64,000 bases of DNA from Virgibacillus necropolis (GTDB taxonomy: Bacteria > Bacillota > Bacilli > Bacillales > Amphibacillaceae): positions 3,348,001 to 3,412,000 of the forward strand of contig NZ_CP022437.1 of assembly GCF_002224365.1 (NCBI RefSeq), given 5' to 3'. A program made the position numbers and the translations under genes. Under the pieces are notes generated by a model. That model was not told the origin of the DNA. It saw nothing but the letters and a program-made list of their open reading frames with translations, and ran no database searches. Of the stretch, positions 53,056 to 61,366 are shown piece after piece. Every line of letters begins with the position of its first letter. Position 1 is the first letter of the stretch.

Positions 53056-53748
53056 ATGGACCATTTATTACCAATTTTTTTAGAATCCTTGTTTGGATTT
53101 GTTGCATTATTTATATTAACAAAGGTATTGGGAAAAACCCAAATAACGCAGCTTACACCATTTGATTTCATTGCTGCTCTTGTACTTGGTGAGCTGGTCG
53201 GAAACGCGCTTTTTGATGACGAAAAAGGGATACTGGAAATCGGATTTGCAATCGTTTTATGGGGCGTGATTCTTTATGTAACAGAGCTAATTACGCAACG
53301 ATACAAAGGGACACGCGCTCTTCTTGAAGGTCGTCCGACTATCATCATCCATCAAGGAAAACTAATTCGAGAAGAAATGAAAAAGAGTAACCTCGACATA
53401 AATCAGCTCCAGCATTTACTACGATCAAAGGATGCCTTTTCGATTCAAGAAGTTCAATATGCAATCCTAGAAACAGATGGAACGGTTTCTGTTTTAAAAA
53501 AGTCAACTTACCAAGTGCCAAACCGCAATGATTTCAATCTGCAGCCAGAAGCCACCCATCTCGCTGTCACGCTAATAAATGATGGCGAAGTTATATGGGA
53601 TAACCTAAAAGAAGCAAACTTGACTGAAGAATGGCTCATGGATGAATTAATGAAACAAGAAATAAAAACGGTTCGAGATGTATTCTACGCAGAATGGATC
53701 GAGGGGCATGACATATTTGTACAGCCATTTACTAGCAAAAAGAATTGA
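53056..53748 (+). CDS. DUF421 membrane protein (YetF-like)
   Basis: 230 aa from ATG 53056 with AAAAGGGG upstream; a 47-codon upstream extension has no SD and no family similarity. Three N-terminal membrane helices with GKTQITQLTPFDFIAALVLGELVGNALFD (core motif in part), then the tandem cytoplasmic YetF domain with GRPTIIIHQGKLIREEMKKS. A second DUF421 gene lies at 55503. Role unknown. Confidence 0.88.
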   Translation: MDHLLPIFLESLFGFVALFILTKVLGKTQITQLTPFDFIAALVLGELVGNALFDDEKGILEIGFAIVLWGVILYVTELITQRYKGTRALLEGRPTIIIHQGKLIREEMKKSNLDINQLQHLLRSKDAFSIQEVQYAILETDGTVSVLKKSTYQVPNRNDFNLQPEATHLAVTLINDGEVIWDNLKEANLTEEWLMDELMKQEIKTVRDVFYAEWIEGHDIFVQPFTSKKN

Positions 53749-53800
53749 TTGGACCGTATTCCCCTTAAGTTCGACAGTGAACAATCTTTTTAACAAAGTA

Positions 53801-53839
53801 AAAATCCCCCATCCAAATGAATGGATGAGGGATTTTTAC
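53801..53839. terminator. Bidirectional terminator
   Basis: AAAAATCCC-CCATCC / GGATG-AGGGATTTTT hairpin between the DUF421 gene and mhqR. Confidence 0.8.
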
Positions 53840-54298
53840 TTATAATGCTTGAGCATGAAAACCTAATTTTTTCAGTTGTACAATCATAGATTCTTTTTCG
53901 TCAGAATCAAGGCCACCTAATATTTCATTCATCGCCTCAACATGCTTAGGGAAAATTTCGTCCATCAGCTCTTTTCCCTCATCTGTAATCACTGCATACG
54001 TAACACGACGATCAGTAGGACATGCTTTACGTTTTAGGTAGTCTTTCTTTTCTAATTTATCTACTACATAGGTCGTGCTGCTGCTAGCAAGTAATATTTT
54101 TTGCCCGATCTTCTGGATGGGCTGCTCCCCTTTATTGTACAACAGCTCCAGTACGGAAAACTCCGTTAGATTCAATCCATGGCTTTTTATGTCTTTGATA
54201 ACTTGTTTTTCAATGGATTGTAATGCACGCGTGAGAACAACAAATAATTTTAACGAATTCTCACTATCTTTATCTATCTTTTCTACTCGATTCACCAT
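53840..54298 (-). CDS. mhqR: MhqR-like MarR regulator
   Basis: 152 aa. LTRALQSIEKQVIKDIKSHGLNLTEFSVLELLYNKGEQPIQKIGQK and ILLASSSTTYVVDKLEKKDYLKRKACPTDRRVTYAVIT, seen in sections, follow B. subtilis MhqR closely. MhqR represses quinone/catechol-detoxifying dioxygenases. Its gene follows a ring-cleaving dioxygenase gene by 31 bp on the same strand. ATG 54298 has AAAGGA six bases ahead. Confidence 0.9.
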   Translation of the reverse strand: MVNRVEKIDKDSENSLKLFVVLTRALQSIEKQVIKDIKSHGLNLTEFSVLELLYNKGEQPIQKIGQKILLASSSTTYVVDKLEKKDYLKRKACPTDRRVTYAVITDEGKELMDEIFPKHVEAMNEILGGLDSDEKESMIVQLKKLGFHAQAL

Positions 54299-54329
54299 TA
54301 TCAATCCTTTACCAGACAGAATTTCAAAT

Positions 54330-55307
54330 TTACTCTTTCGTGAAATTGACTGTGCTTCTTATTGTATCAATTGGGCGAACTAATTTTTCAATCTGCTCCC
54401 GTTTTGGTTCTAACATAGGAGGTAAGGATAAGCTTTCTCCAAGCGTTTCATACGATTCATCTCCCATAAATCCTGGACCATCTGTAGCAAATTCAAATAA
54501 AATTTGTGGTGCAACCTTTACATATAAGGATCCAAAGAAATGACGATTTATATAGCCAGAAGTTTGGAACTGAAAGCTTTCCATCCGAGTAATCCATTCT
54601 TCTAACACGGAACGATCTTCAACCCGGAAAGCCGTATGGTGAACCGTACCAAAGCCTTGTCTTGCTTGAGGTAGAACGGTGTTATATTCAACTACTACCT
54701 GTGCACCATTTCCTCCCTCGCCAACTTCAAATAAATGAAACGATTCTTCTTTTGCAATTTCTTTAAACTGCAATACTTTTTCCATCATCTCTTTAAAATA
54801 ATCAAAGTTGGCGATACGAACAAAGATTGGTCCGAGTCCGGTGATGGCATATTCTAATGGGACAGGTCCGTTTTGCCATGGTGTACCAGCTGCAACACCT
54901 GTATTGTTTTCGTCTGAAATCAGTTGGTAATTTTGGTCATCAAAATCTACAAATGACAGCACCTTTTTCCCAAACTGTTCCTTAATGCCTTCATGTTTTA
55001 CCTCTAAACGGTCAAAACGTTTTACCCAATAATCTAACGCTTCGTCACTAGGCACACGAAAAGAGGTTTTTGAAATTTCGTTCGTACCATGGACTCCTTT
55101 TGGAATGCCAGGGAAATCAAAAAATGTCATATCTGTACCTGGATTACCTGTATCATCCGCAAAAAATAAGTGATACGTTTGAATGTCATCTTGGTTAACT
55201 GTTTTCTTGACTAAACGCATTCCTAATGTATAGGTGAAAAACTCATAATTTTTTTCAGCGCTACTTGTTATTGCTGTAACGTGATGTATTCCTTTTAGTC
55301 CGTTCAT
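54330..55307 (-). CDS. Ring-cleaving dioxygenase, MhqA/MhqO/MhqE-type (VOC)
   Basis: 325 aa from ATG 55307 (GGAGG ahead). Two VOC modules; GIHHVTAITSSAEKNYEFFT opens the first, HHTAFRVEDRSVLEEW the second, with FGSLYVKVAPQILFEFATDGPGF, which supplies the metal Glu. It should open hydroquinone or catechol rings. A promoter and long MhqR-like inverted repeat precede it, so it is probably derepressed by quinones. Confidence 0.9.
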   Translation of the reverse strand: MNGLKGIHHVTAITSSAEKNYEFFTYTLGMRLVKKTVNQDDIQTYHLFFADDTGNPGTDMTFFDFPGIPKGVHGTNEISKTSFRVPSDEALDYWVKRFDRLEVKHEGIKEQFGKKVLSFVDFDDQNYQLISDENNTGVAAGTPWQNGPVPLEYAITGLGPIFVRIANFDYFKEMMEKVLQFKEIAKEESFHLFEVGEGGNGAQVVVEYNTVLPQARQGFGTVHHTAFRVEDRSVLEEWITRMESFQFQTSGYINRHFFGSLYVKVAPQILFEFATDGPGFMGDESYETLGESLSLPPMLEPKREQIEKLVRPIDTIRSTVNFTKE

Positions 55308-55324
55308 TGTATATACCTCCACTT

Positions 55325-55392
55325 AAATTTATCTCGCATTAATATATTTCCAATTCGAGATAAATTTTACTACGAAATTTACTTGATGTCAA
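55325..55392 (-). promoter_or_regulatory. Dioxygenase promoter with MhqR-type inverted repeat
   Basis: Minus strand TTGACA (55392-55387), 17 bp, TAAAAT (55369-55364). Downstream and overlapping the -10 are 12-bp inverted arms AAATTTATCTCG (55325-55336) and CGAGATAAATTT (55356-55367) 19 bp apart. The TATCTCG/CGAGATA core equals the MhqR box, though MhqR boxes are normally compact. Confidence 0.82.
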
Positions 55393-55502
55393 TACGGACG
55401 TTTTACTCAGAGTTTATCTGCATATCTGTATTCAGCAAAGGAAACAATAAAAATGGTCAAACTAGGGACGTAGAAAATTTTAGAGACTAGGACGTGAACT
55501 TC

Positions 55503-56207
55503 ATGGATTTCTTTACAGGTCAAGAATCCCTTACCGCTATACAGTGGGTTCTGAGAGCAATTGTTGGCTTCTTTTTTTTAGTATTATCGGCTAAAATCAT
55601 GGGCCAACGCTCCATTTCGCAATTAAGATTTCTAGATTTCGTCATAGCGTTACTTTTAGGAAATATTATTGCCCACCCATTGTCAGACGAGGGATTAGGG
55701 TTAGGTGGTTCAATGATTACCATGACCGTGTTAGTAATATTATATCTTGCTGGAGTGTTTCTAAGCCTACGATGGATACCACTCAGAAAAATATTTGATC
55801 CTTCTCCCATGCCCCTGATAGAAAATGGAGAAATTAATTACAAGAACTTAACTAAAGCAAGAATTTCAATTGATTTGCTTTTATCCGAATTAAGGAAGGA
55901 AAAAACGGAAGATATACAAAAAGTGGCACTTGCTTTGTGGGAACCTGGAGGATCAATATCCATATTTTTATATCCTCAACATCAGCCAATTACCCATTCA
56001 AATTCAACGTCTGCAATACAACCTTTTAATTTTCCTAAAACAATTATTAAAGAACGAAAGATCGATTATAATGAGTTAAGCAAACTCGGAAAAGATGAGC
56101 AATGGCTAATGCAGAAAATAAAAACAACAGGTAACGTATTAGTAGATGACGTGTTGCTAGCTACCATTGATAATAGTGATAAAATAAAAATATTTTTGTA
56201 TAAATAG
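55503..56207 (+). CDS. DUF421 membrane protein (YetF-like), second copy
   Basis: 234 aa. GQRSISQLRFLDFVIALLLGNIIAHPLSD is the DUF421 core (shown in part), after the first helix; the C-terminal YetF domain has PLIENGEINYKNLTKARIS. ATG 55503 has AGGA about ten bases upstream; GTG 55494 lacks an SD. Only the architecture is shared with the 53056 copy, so they are distant paralogs. Role unknown. Confidence 0.85.
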   Translation: MDFFTGQESLTAIQWVLRAIVGFFFLVLSAKIMGQRSISQLRFLDFVIALLLGNIIAHPLSDEGLGLGGSMITMTVLVILYLAGVFLSLRWIPLRKIFDPSPMPLIENGEINYKNLTKARISIDLLLSELRKEKTEDIQKVALALWEPGGSISIFLYPQHQPITHSNSTSAIQPFNFPKTIIKERKIDYNELSKLGKDEQWLMQKIKTTGNVLVDDVLLATIDNSDKIKIFLYK

Positions 56208-56292
56208 AAAAAGAGGCTATTCAAAGTCCAGCCTCCTACCTTAAGTCTCAAATAAAATCATTTAAAGTAAAACCATAAAGGATGTAATAGGG

Positions 56293-57864
56293 ATGGTGAA
56301 GAAAATAGTAATAACCCTTATAAGTGTAGTCTTGATTTTAGTAGTGATTAACTGGTATGGGCTTTCCACTCCAATCAAAAATGTAAACAATTTAAAGATG
56401 AAATCCACTTCTAAACCTGTTGTATTAGTAGTTGTTGATTCCCTTATGGATGAACCTTTGCAAAAGGCTATTGGAGAAGGACGAGCTCCTGCGTTCGCGT
56501 TCTTGTCTAAGCATGGACAGTATTTCCATGAAGTTGTAAGCTCTTATCCTACTATGTCGGTCACCATTGATAGTACGCTTCTAACAGGAACTTACGCTAA
56601 TCAACATCGACTTCCAGGGCTTGTCTGGTATAGTCAAAATGATAATCGCTTGGTTAATTATGGGAGCGGTAAAAAGGAAGTATTCACACTAGGTGTAAAG
56701 CAAGTTCTAAAAGACGGTATTTACAACTTGAATCAGGAACACTTAGGTAAAAATGTAAAAACTATTTATGAAGATTTAGATGAGAGACAAGCCCATTCCG
56801 CTTCGATTAATGGACTTATCTATCGTGGAAATCAAGACCATAACCTGCACGTTCCGAAAATAGCTTCAACTTTAAACATATTGCCAGATACATTCCATGT
56901 TAAAGGGCCAACTTTGTTATCAATGGGAAGTTTGTCTCAATATAGCCCTGAAAATAATGGTCAAACCAACATATGGCAAGAGCTCGGATTTAATGATACC
57001 TTTACAGCTAATGAAGTTAAACACCTTATTCAAAACGATAGTCTCCCCTCTTTTACACTTGCTTATTTTCCAGACCTTGATCATCGTATTCATAAACATG
57101 GTCCAATGGATCTCAAAGGAATTGAAAAAGTCGATCAACATCTTCAAACGATTCTAGATGCATACCCTACTTGGGATGAGGCCATAGAAGAAATGACCTT
57201 AATTGTGTCTGGTGACAGTAGCCAATCAAAAATCGGCAATGATCGTACAGAATCCTTAATTGATTTAACTTTACTTTCAAAAAGGTACCAGGTTGCGGAA
57301 CTGGGAGAGCCTATCACTAAAAAAGATCAGATCGTTTTAGCTGTTAATGAACGCATGGCTTACATTAATTTGTTAGATGATAAGATAACATTTTCAGAAA
57401 TGGCATCAAAATTAATGGATGATTCCAGAATTAGCTTTATAGCATGGAAAGACGAAGAGGGTAATCATGTTTTATCTGAGGAATCAAATAAAAAGCTTAC
57501 TTTTCAGCCTGAAGGAAAGTATACCGATCACTATCACCAAGAGTGGGATATAAGTGGAGACTTTTCCATATTAGACCTGTCTGTAAACAAGCAAAACGAA
57601 ATTAAGTATGGTGATTATCCTGACGCACTTGCGAGATTATATGGTGCTCTCCATTCACATAAAGGCCGATATCTTGTCGTTGATGCAAAACCTGGGTATG
57701 AATTTATTGGAGAGCATTCCCCTACTCATGATGGAGGAGCCGGGCACGGTTCCTTACACAAAAGAGATTCTTTAACACCAATGATTATCACCGGAACCAA
57801 CACACAGCCAGAACATGAACGGATTGTAGACTATAAGGAATGGATTCTCGAACTTACAAAATAA
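56293..57864 (+). CDS. Membrane-anchored alkaline phosphatase-superfamily phosphodiesterase
   Basis: 523 aa with an N-terminal signal anchor (residues 4-22). Type I phosphodiesterase/nucleotide pyrophosphatase pattern: VVLVVVDSLMDEPL (first metal Asp), SSYPTMSVTIDSTLLTG (Thr/Ser nucleophile), YFPDLDHRIHKHGP (metal Asp/His), VSGDSSQSK and EHSPTHDGGAGHGS. The active site would face outward. Substrate unknown; nucleotides or phospholipid head groups are typical. Confidence 0.88.
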   Translation: MVKKIVITLISVVLILVVINWYGLSTPIKNVNNLKMKSTSKPVVLVVVDSLMDEPLQKAIGEGRAPAFAFLSKHGQYFHEVVSSYPTMSVTIDSTLLTGTYANQHRLPGLVWYSQNDNRLVNYGSGKKEVFTLGVKQVLKDGIYNLNQEHLGKNVKTIYEDLDERQAHSASINGLIYRGNQDHNLHVPKIASTLNILPDTFHVKGPTLLSMGSLSQYSPENNGQTNIWQELGFNDTFTANEVKHLIQNDSLPSFTLAYFPDLDHRIHKHGPMDLKGIEKVDQHLQTILDAYPTWDEAIEEMTLIVSGDSSQSKIGNDRTESLIDLTLLSKRYQVAELGEPITKKDQIVLAVNERMAYINLLDDKITFSEMASKLMDDSRISFIAWKDEEGNHVLSEESNKKLTFQPEGKYTDHYHQEWDISGDFSILDLSVNKQNEIKYGDYPDALARLYGALHSHKGRYLVVDAKPGYEFIGEHSPTHDGGAGHGSLHKRDSLTPMIITGTNTQPEHERIVDYKEWILELTK

Positions 57865-57908
57865 ACAATTATGTTTTTATGTTTGCTGTGATCTCAGTAA
57901 ACCAAAAT

Positions 57909-57935
57909 TAAAGCCGGATAAAGTTATCCGGCTTT
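57909..57935. terminator. Bidirectional terminator
   Basis: AAAGCCGGATAA / TTATCCGGCTTT with a 2-nt loop and flanking T-runs; it overlaps the end of the metallophosphoesterase gene. Confidence 0.8.
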
Positions 57936-58796
57936 TGTTGTAGAATCCTTAAATTCTACTCTATTATTTTCATTTATCTGATGTATGTGCAAATCGTGAA
58001 TGGTGATTTCCGGACGACTCCCAACTCGAATATTAATTCCAGTTTGGCCTAGCCCCTCGCTTATATAAAATGATCGGCCATTGTATTGATGTAACCCTTT
58101 TACCATGTTCATCTTAATTAAATTTCCCATTTTAAAAAGGTGGTATGGCTTTGGCCAATGAATTTGTCCACCATGAAAGTGGCCTGACAGCAGATAGTCA
58201 AAATGATAGTCTTTCATCGTTAGAACGATGTTCGGATCATGTGTTAAAACAAGATTATACCCTTTTTCTAGTCCATCATAAGTTTTACCTAAGTTACTAT
58301 GGTTTGTACCAAAGTTATCAATGCCAATAATATTTAGTGAATTGCCGCCCACATCTATCCTGTCATTTTCATTTTGAAGTGTTTTAAAGCCGTGTTCATT
58401 CAATGTTTCTTTTAACTGATTGAAGTTTTGCTTGTTCAATACATAATCATGATTGCCAAAAACAGCATATGCCCCGTAAACAGGCTTTAATCGATTTAAC
58501 ACTTGCAAATAAGGAATAAGCCTTGGTATGCTTCGTTTTCGATCTAAAAAGTCTCCTGTCAAAGCAATGATATCAATCGGCTTACCTTTCAATTTTTCAT
58601 ATAATTGCTTGGGCGTCATCGAAATATTTTCAATATGCATATCAGAAATATGCAAAACTCGTAAAGAAGTGCCACCGTTTGTTTGAGGTTCATTTTCTAT
58701 TTTAATATGATTTATTTCAACGGAATGCGTATTTTTATAGCCTTTATATAAAAAGTAACCTACTAGTACAGTGAAAATCGTGATAATAATGTACAT
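57924..58796 (-). CDS. ykoQ: Membrane-anchored metallophosphoesterase (YkoQ-like)
   Basis: 290 aa from ATG 58796, which has GGAGGAGG; the upstream frame has no SD. N-terminal anchor (IITIFTVLVGYFLYKGY), then calcineurin-like motifs HISDMHIE, ALTGDFLD, FGNHDY, LTHDPN and SGHFHGGQ. It resembles YkuE/YkoQ enzymes that work on the outer membrane face. It is adjacent to ykoP- and ykoN-like genes. Confidence 0.9.
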   Translation of the reverse strand: MYIIITIFTVLVGYFLYKGYKNTHSVEINHIKIENEPQTNGGTSLRVLHISDMHIENISMTPKQLYEKLKGKPIDIIALTGDFLDRKRSIPRLIPYLQVLNRLKPVYGAYAVFGNHDYVLNKQNFNQLKETLNEHGFKTLQNENDRIDVGGNSLNIIGIDNFGTNHSNLGKTYDGLEKGYNLVLTHDPNIVLTMKDYHFDYLLSGHFHGGQIHWPKPYHLFKMGNLIKMNMVKGLHQYNGRSFYISEGLGQTGINIRVGSRPEITIHDLHIHQINENNRVEFKDSTTKAG

Positions 58797-58882
58797 TATC
58801 TTATTCCTCCTCCACATTAGTATAAAGGGAATAAGGAGGGAAATTAACTTGTAATTTATGGATAGGTATCCGTTAGACACTT

Positions 58883-59443
58883 TCAATGTTTATGAAATAA
58901 ACAATCTTTCGACATAAACACGTACATCGGATGCGGCCTTTTCTTAGTTAAAGCTTTATTTAATGATAAAAAGTAAATTGGTGAAAGAGCCACTTGTTTT
59001 GCTAATTTATAGTATGGGTTATGAATGGGACAGGCTTCAAAGCCTAATTTCTTACACCCTTTATAAAGCATTGTAATGCCAATCAATCCCTTAATTTCAT
59101 TAGCGTCATCATGAAACTGTAAATAGCGGGCAATAGATGGAAGTGATTCCTGTACGCTCTTATAAATGATTAAAGCCCTTCTGATTTCACTATATCCTAC
59201 CGTTTGTCCCAATATTTTAGCATTATGCAAATGAATTTTAAGGAGTAAATCATTTTTATTAATTACTGTTCCGTCGGATAAAGTTATTTTTTTACCTTTA
59301 TACTTTGTTACACGAACGCGAATAATTGTCTTATTTCCATTTATTACAATATACTGCAACCGGGTAAAATGAAAATATAATGGATCGAAAATAGCCCACA
59401 CAAAAAGGCAATACTTTCTGATTCTACTACTCATTCCAGTCAC
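58883..59443 (-). CDS. ykoP: YkoP-like protein
   Basis: 186 aa (GTG 59443; an ATG three codons in, at 59434, is the alternative). Basic throughout; RVRVTKYKGKKITLSDGTVI, LLLKIHLHNAKILG and EIKGLIGITMLYKGCKKLGFEACPI are the recognisable parts. In B. subtilis ykoN-ykoP-ykoQ are adjacent; here ykoN is divergent from ykoP-ykoQ. Function unknown. Confidence 0.75.
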   Translation of the reverse strand: MTGMSSRIRKYCLFVWAIFDPLYFHFTRLQYIVINGNKTIIRVRVTKYKGKKITLSDGTVINKNDLLLKIHLHNAKILGQTVGYSEIRRALIIYKSVQESLPSIARYLQFHDDANEIKGLIGITMLYKGCKKLGFEACPIHNPYYKLAKQVALSPIYFLSLNKALTKKRPHPMYVFMSKDCLFHKH

Positions 59444-59582
59444 TCCAGTTCTCCCCCACCTAAATAATAGTGATACGTTATATTTTGTTTAGATAATGTA
59501 CAACTATTACTGGTAATTTAAGGTTTTGAGAATGTAAAGACTGTAACTTCACAAACTAAACCGTGAAGGAGTCGACTAAATT

Positions 59583-60701
59583 ATGTTCCGAATTTTATTT
59601 ATGCCTTTATTGCAAATACCATCAGGGCATCATCATGTTGCTGATAGTATTAAGGTTCAATTGAATCAATCAGCCGATGACTATCATTGTGAAGAAGTTG
59701 AACTATTATCCTATAGTTATGGGAATCTGGAAACGCTAATCTCATCCGCTTATTTACAATGGATTCACAGGCTTCCAAGACTATATAGCCAAATTTATAA
59801 GTATGCTGCGGTAAAAGAGAAAAGAACCAATAAACGGTTTTACTTGTATGAATGGTTATTTTTAAAAAAAGTACAACGTTTAATTGAACAAACAAAACCG
59901 GATCTAATCATTTGTACGCATTCTCTCCCATCCTGTATTATTCAACAACTAAAAAAGAGGAATCTTTGGTCAGGCCCAGTCATCAATGTTTACACTGATT
60001 ATTTTATTAATAATTTATGGGGTGTTGATAGTATAAACTATCATTTTGTACCGAGTTTAGATGTAAAAAATGAGTTGATTACCAGGGGCATAAAAGCCCA
60101 TCAAACCTTTGTTACAGGAATTCCTATCGATCCACTATTTAGAAATGTGACGCCCACACATAAAGAAGCCAATAGGTTTACCGTTTTGGTAAGCGGTGGT
60201 AATATGGGGGCCGGTTCTATCCAGAAACTTCTTAATCGATTAAATCCATCAGGTTCCATTCTTTATAAAGTACTTTGCGGAAAAAACGAAATACTGCTTC
60301 ACTATATTGAACGTCTGAACCATTCCCATATAAAACCGCTTCCTTATGTATCTTCAAAAAAAGAAATGAATCAATTGTACGATGAAGCCGATGCCATCAT
60401 TACCAAACCTGGAGGTGTTACAGTTACTGAAAGTTTATGGAAAAAGCTACCCATCTTTGTTTATGAGGCTTTACCTGGACAAGAAGAAATCAATTTACAC
60501 TATTTAAAAAGTCAAGGACTAATATTTGATTTACAGAATAGCAGTGCAACAATCAACGTGGAAGATAAGATAACTGACATATTAATAAATGGTTTATCAC
60601 AATTCAACAAACGCTTAGACACATTCTATGACTGTGTTGAAAGTAATGATGTATCAAAGATAATAAAAACGATTTTATCTAGTCCAAACTTAAGGGGTTA
60701 A
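59583..60701 (+). CDS. ykoN: Glycosyltransferase, MGDG synthase-like (YkoN-like)
   Basis: 372 aa GT28/MurG-like fold: LLQIPSGHHHVADSIK (N-terminal acceptor site with His), PDLIICTHSLPS, VYTDYFINNLWG, FVTGIPIDPLF, then VSGGNMGAGSIQKLL and the nucleotide-sugar motif ITKPGGVTVTESLWKKLP. It probably glycosylates a lipid such as diacylglycerol or undecaprenyl phosphate on the inner membrane face. AAGGAG precedes ATG 59583. It is divergent from ykoP-ykoQ. Confidence 0.88.
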   Translation: MFRILFMPLLQIPSGHHHVADSIKVQLNQSADDYHCEEVELLSYSYGNLETLISSAYLQWIHRLPRLYSQIYKYAAVKEKRTNKRFYLYEWLFLKKVQRLIEQTKPDLIICTHSLPSCIIQQLKKRNLWSGPVINVYTDYFINNLWGVDSINYHFVPSLDVKNELITRGIKAHQTFVTGIPIDPLFRNVTPTHKEANRFTVLVSGGNMGAGSIQKLLNRLNPSGSILYKVLCGKNEILLHYIERLNHSHIKPLPYVSSKKEMNQLYDEADAIITKPGGVTVTESLWKKLPIFVYEALPGQEEINLHYLKSQGLIFDLQNSSATINVEDKITDILINGLSQFNKRLDTFYDCVESNDVSKIIKTILSSPNLRG

Positions 60702-60728
60702 CATATAAGTAACGAAGGAGTGCGCGAG

Positions 60729-60854
60729 TTGAGTCAGATCGAGATTAAAGCTGCTCCGCCTGCAAGTTGGCATGGTAAGAAACAAAATAATGGAAGTAAA
60801 AAAACTATAACGTTGCACTGTACACTTCTCCCCTATTGCCTTATACTTACATGA
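60729..60854 (+). CDS. Possible small ORF
   Basis: 41 codons from TTG 60729, with GAAGGAG nine bases ahead: MSQIEIKAAPPASWHG, then KKQNNGSKKTIT. It follows ykoN by 27 bp and ends just before the MerR gene. The SD is good but I recognise no family, and its 3' half overlaps the likely merR promoter; it could be a leader or a remnant. Confidence 0.35.
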   Translation: MSQIEIKAAPPASWHGKKQNNGSKKTITLHCTLLPYCLILT

Positions 60855-60857
60855 GAG

Positions 60858-61292
60858 GTGATGAACGATGGGAAGTTGATGCGAATAGGAGTTCTTTCTA
60901 AAGAAATGGGCATATCGACAAGAACAATCGATTATTATACGAATTTAGGAATCATTCATGCCCAAAAGTCTTCATCAAATGAATACAGATATTACGATGA
61001 AGAAGCTGTCATACGATTAAAGCTAATTAAACTATATAAACAAGAGAAATTAACCCTTAACGAAATTAAGGAACGTTTCGAACTAATGGAAGATGTAGAA
61101 AGTTACGATAATAAAGTTGTTTTTGAAAAAATACATGCGCTTCAAAGTGAATTAAAAGATATTGAAGATGCAATTTTACAACTAAAACCTCATCTCGATC
61201 AATTAGATAAAAATCAACTAAATTCATTAGGGAAACTTATTAACTTACAAGGTGTATCCCTTGCTCAAACCATAACGATATTGTTCGGATGA
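60858..61292 (+). CDS. MerR-family regulator
   Basis: About 144 aa (start uncertain between 60858 and the ATG at 60879). N-terminal MerR HTH: RIGVLSKEMGISTRTIDYYTNLGII, YRYYDEEAVIRL; then a coiled-coil dimer helix (LQSELKDIEDAILQL) and no cysteine effector site. It is followed after 71 bp by a CNNM/CorC transporter gene in the same direction, so it probably controls it. Confidence 0.88.
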   Translation: MMNDGKLMRIGVLSKEMGISTRTIDYYTNLGIIHAQKSSSNEYRYYDEEAVIRLKLIKLYKQEKLTLNEIKERFELMEDVESYDNKVVFEKIHALQSELKDIEDAILQLKPHLDQLDKNQLNSLGKLINLQGVSLAQTITILFG

Positions 61293-61325
61293 GCTATATC
61301 GTTTACAAGTATGGAACAAAATATC

Positions 61326-61366
61326 AGGAGGTGACATCCCTACATTATTTGTAGGGAGATTATTTG
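61326..61366 (+). promoter_or_regulatory. Structured translation start of the CNNM gene
   Basis: A full SD AGGAGGTGA (61326-61334) stands 29 nt before the TTG start at 61364, too far for normal use. Between them lies a perfect hairpin TCCCTACA-n5-TGTAGGGA (61337-61357). If folded, the effective SD-to-start spacing becomes 8 nt. If unfolded, the GGGAG within the 3' arm can serve as SD at 5 nt. Confidence 0.7.
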
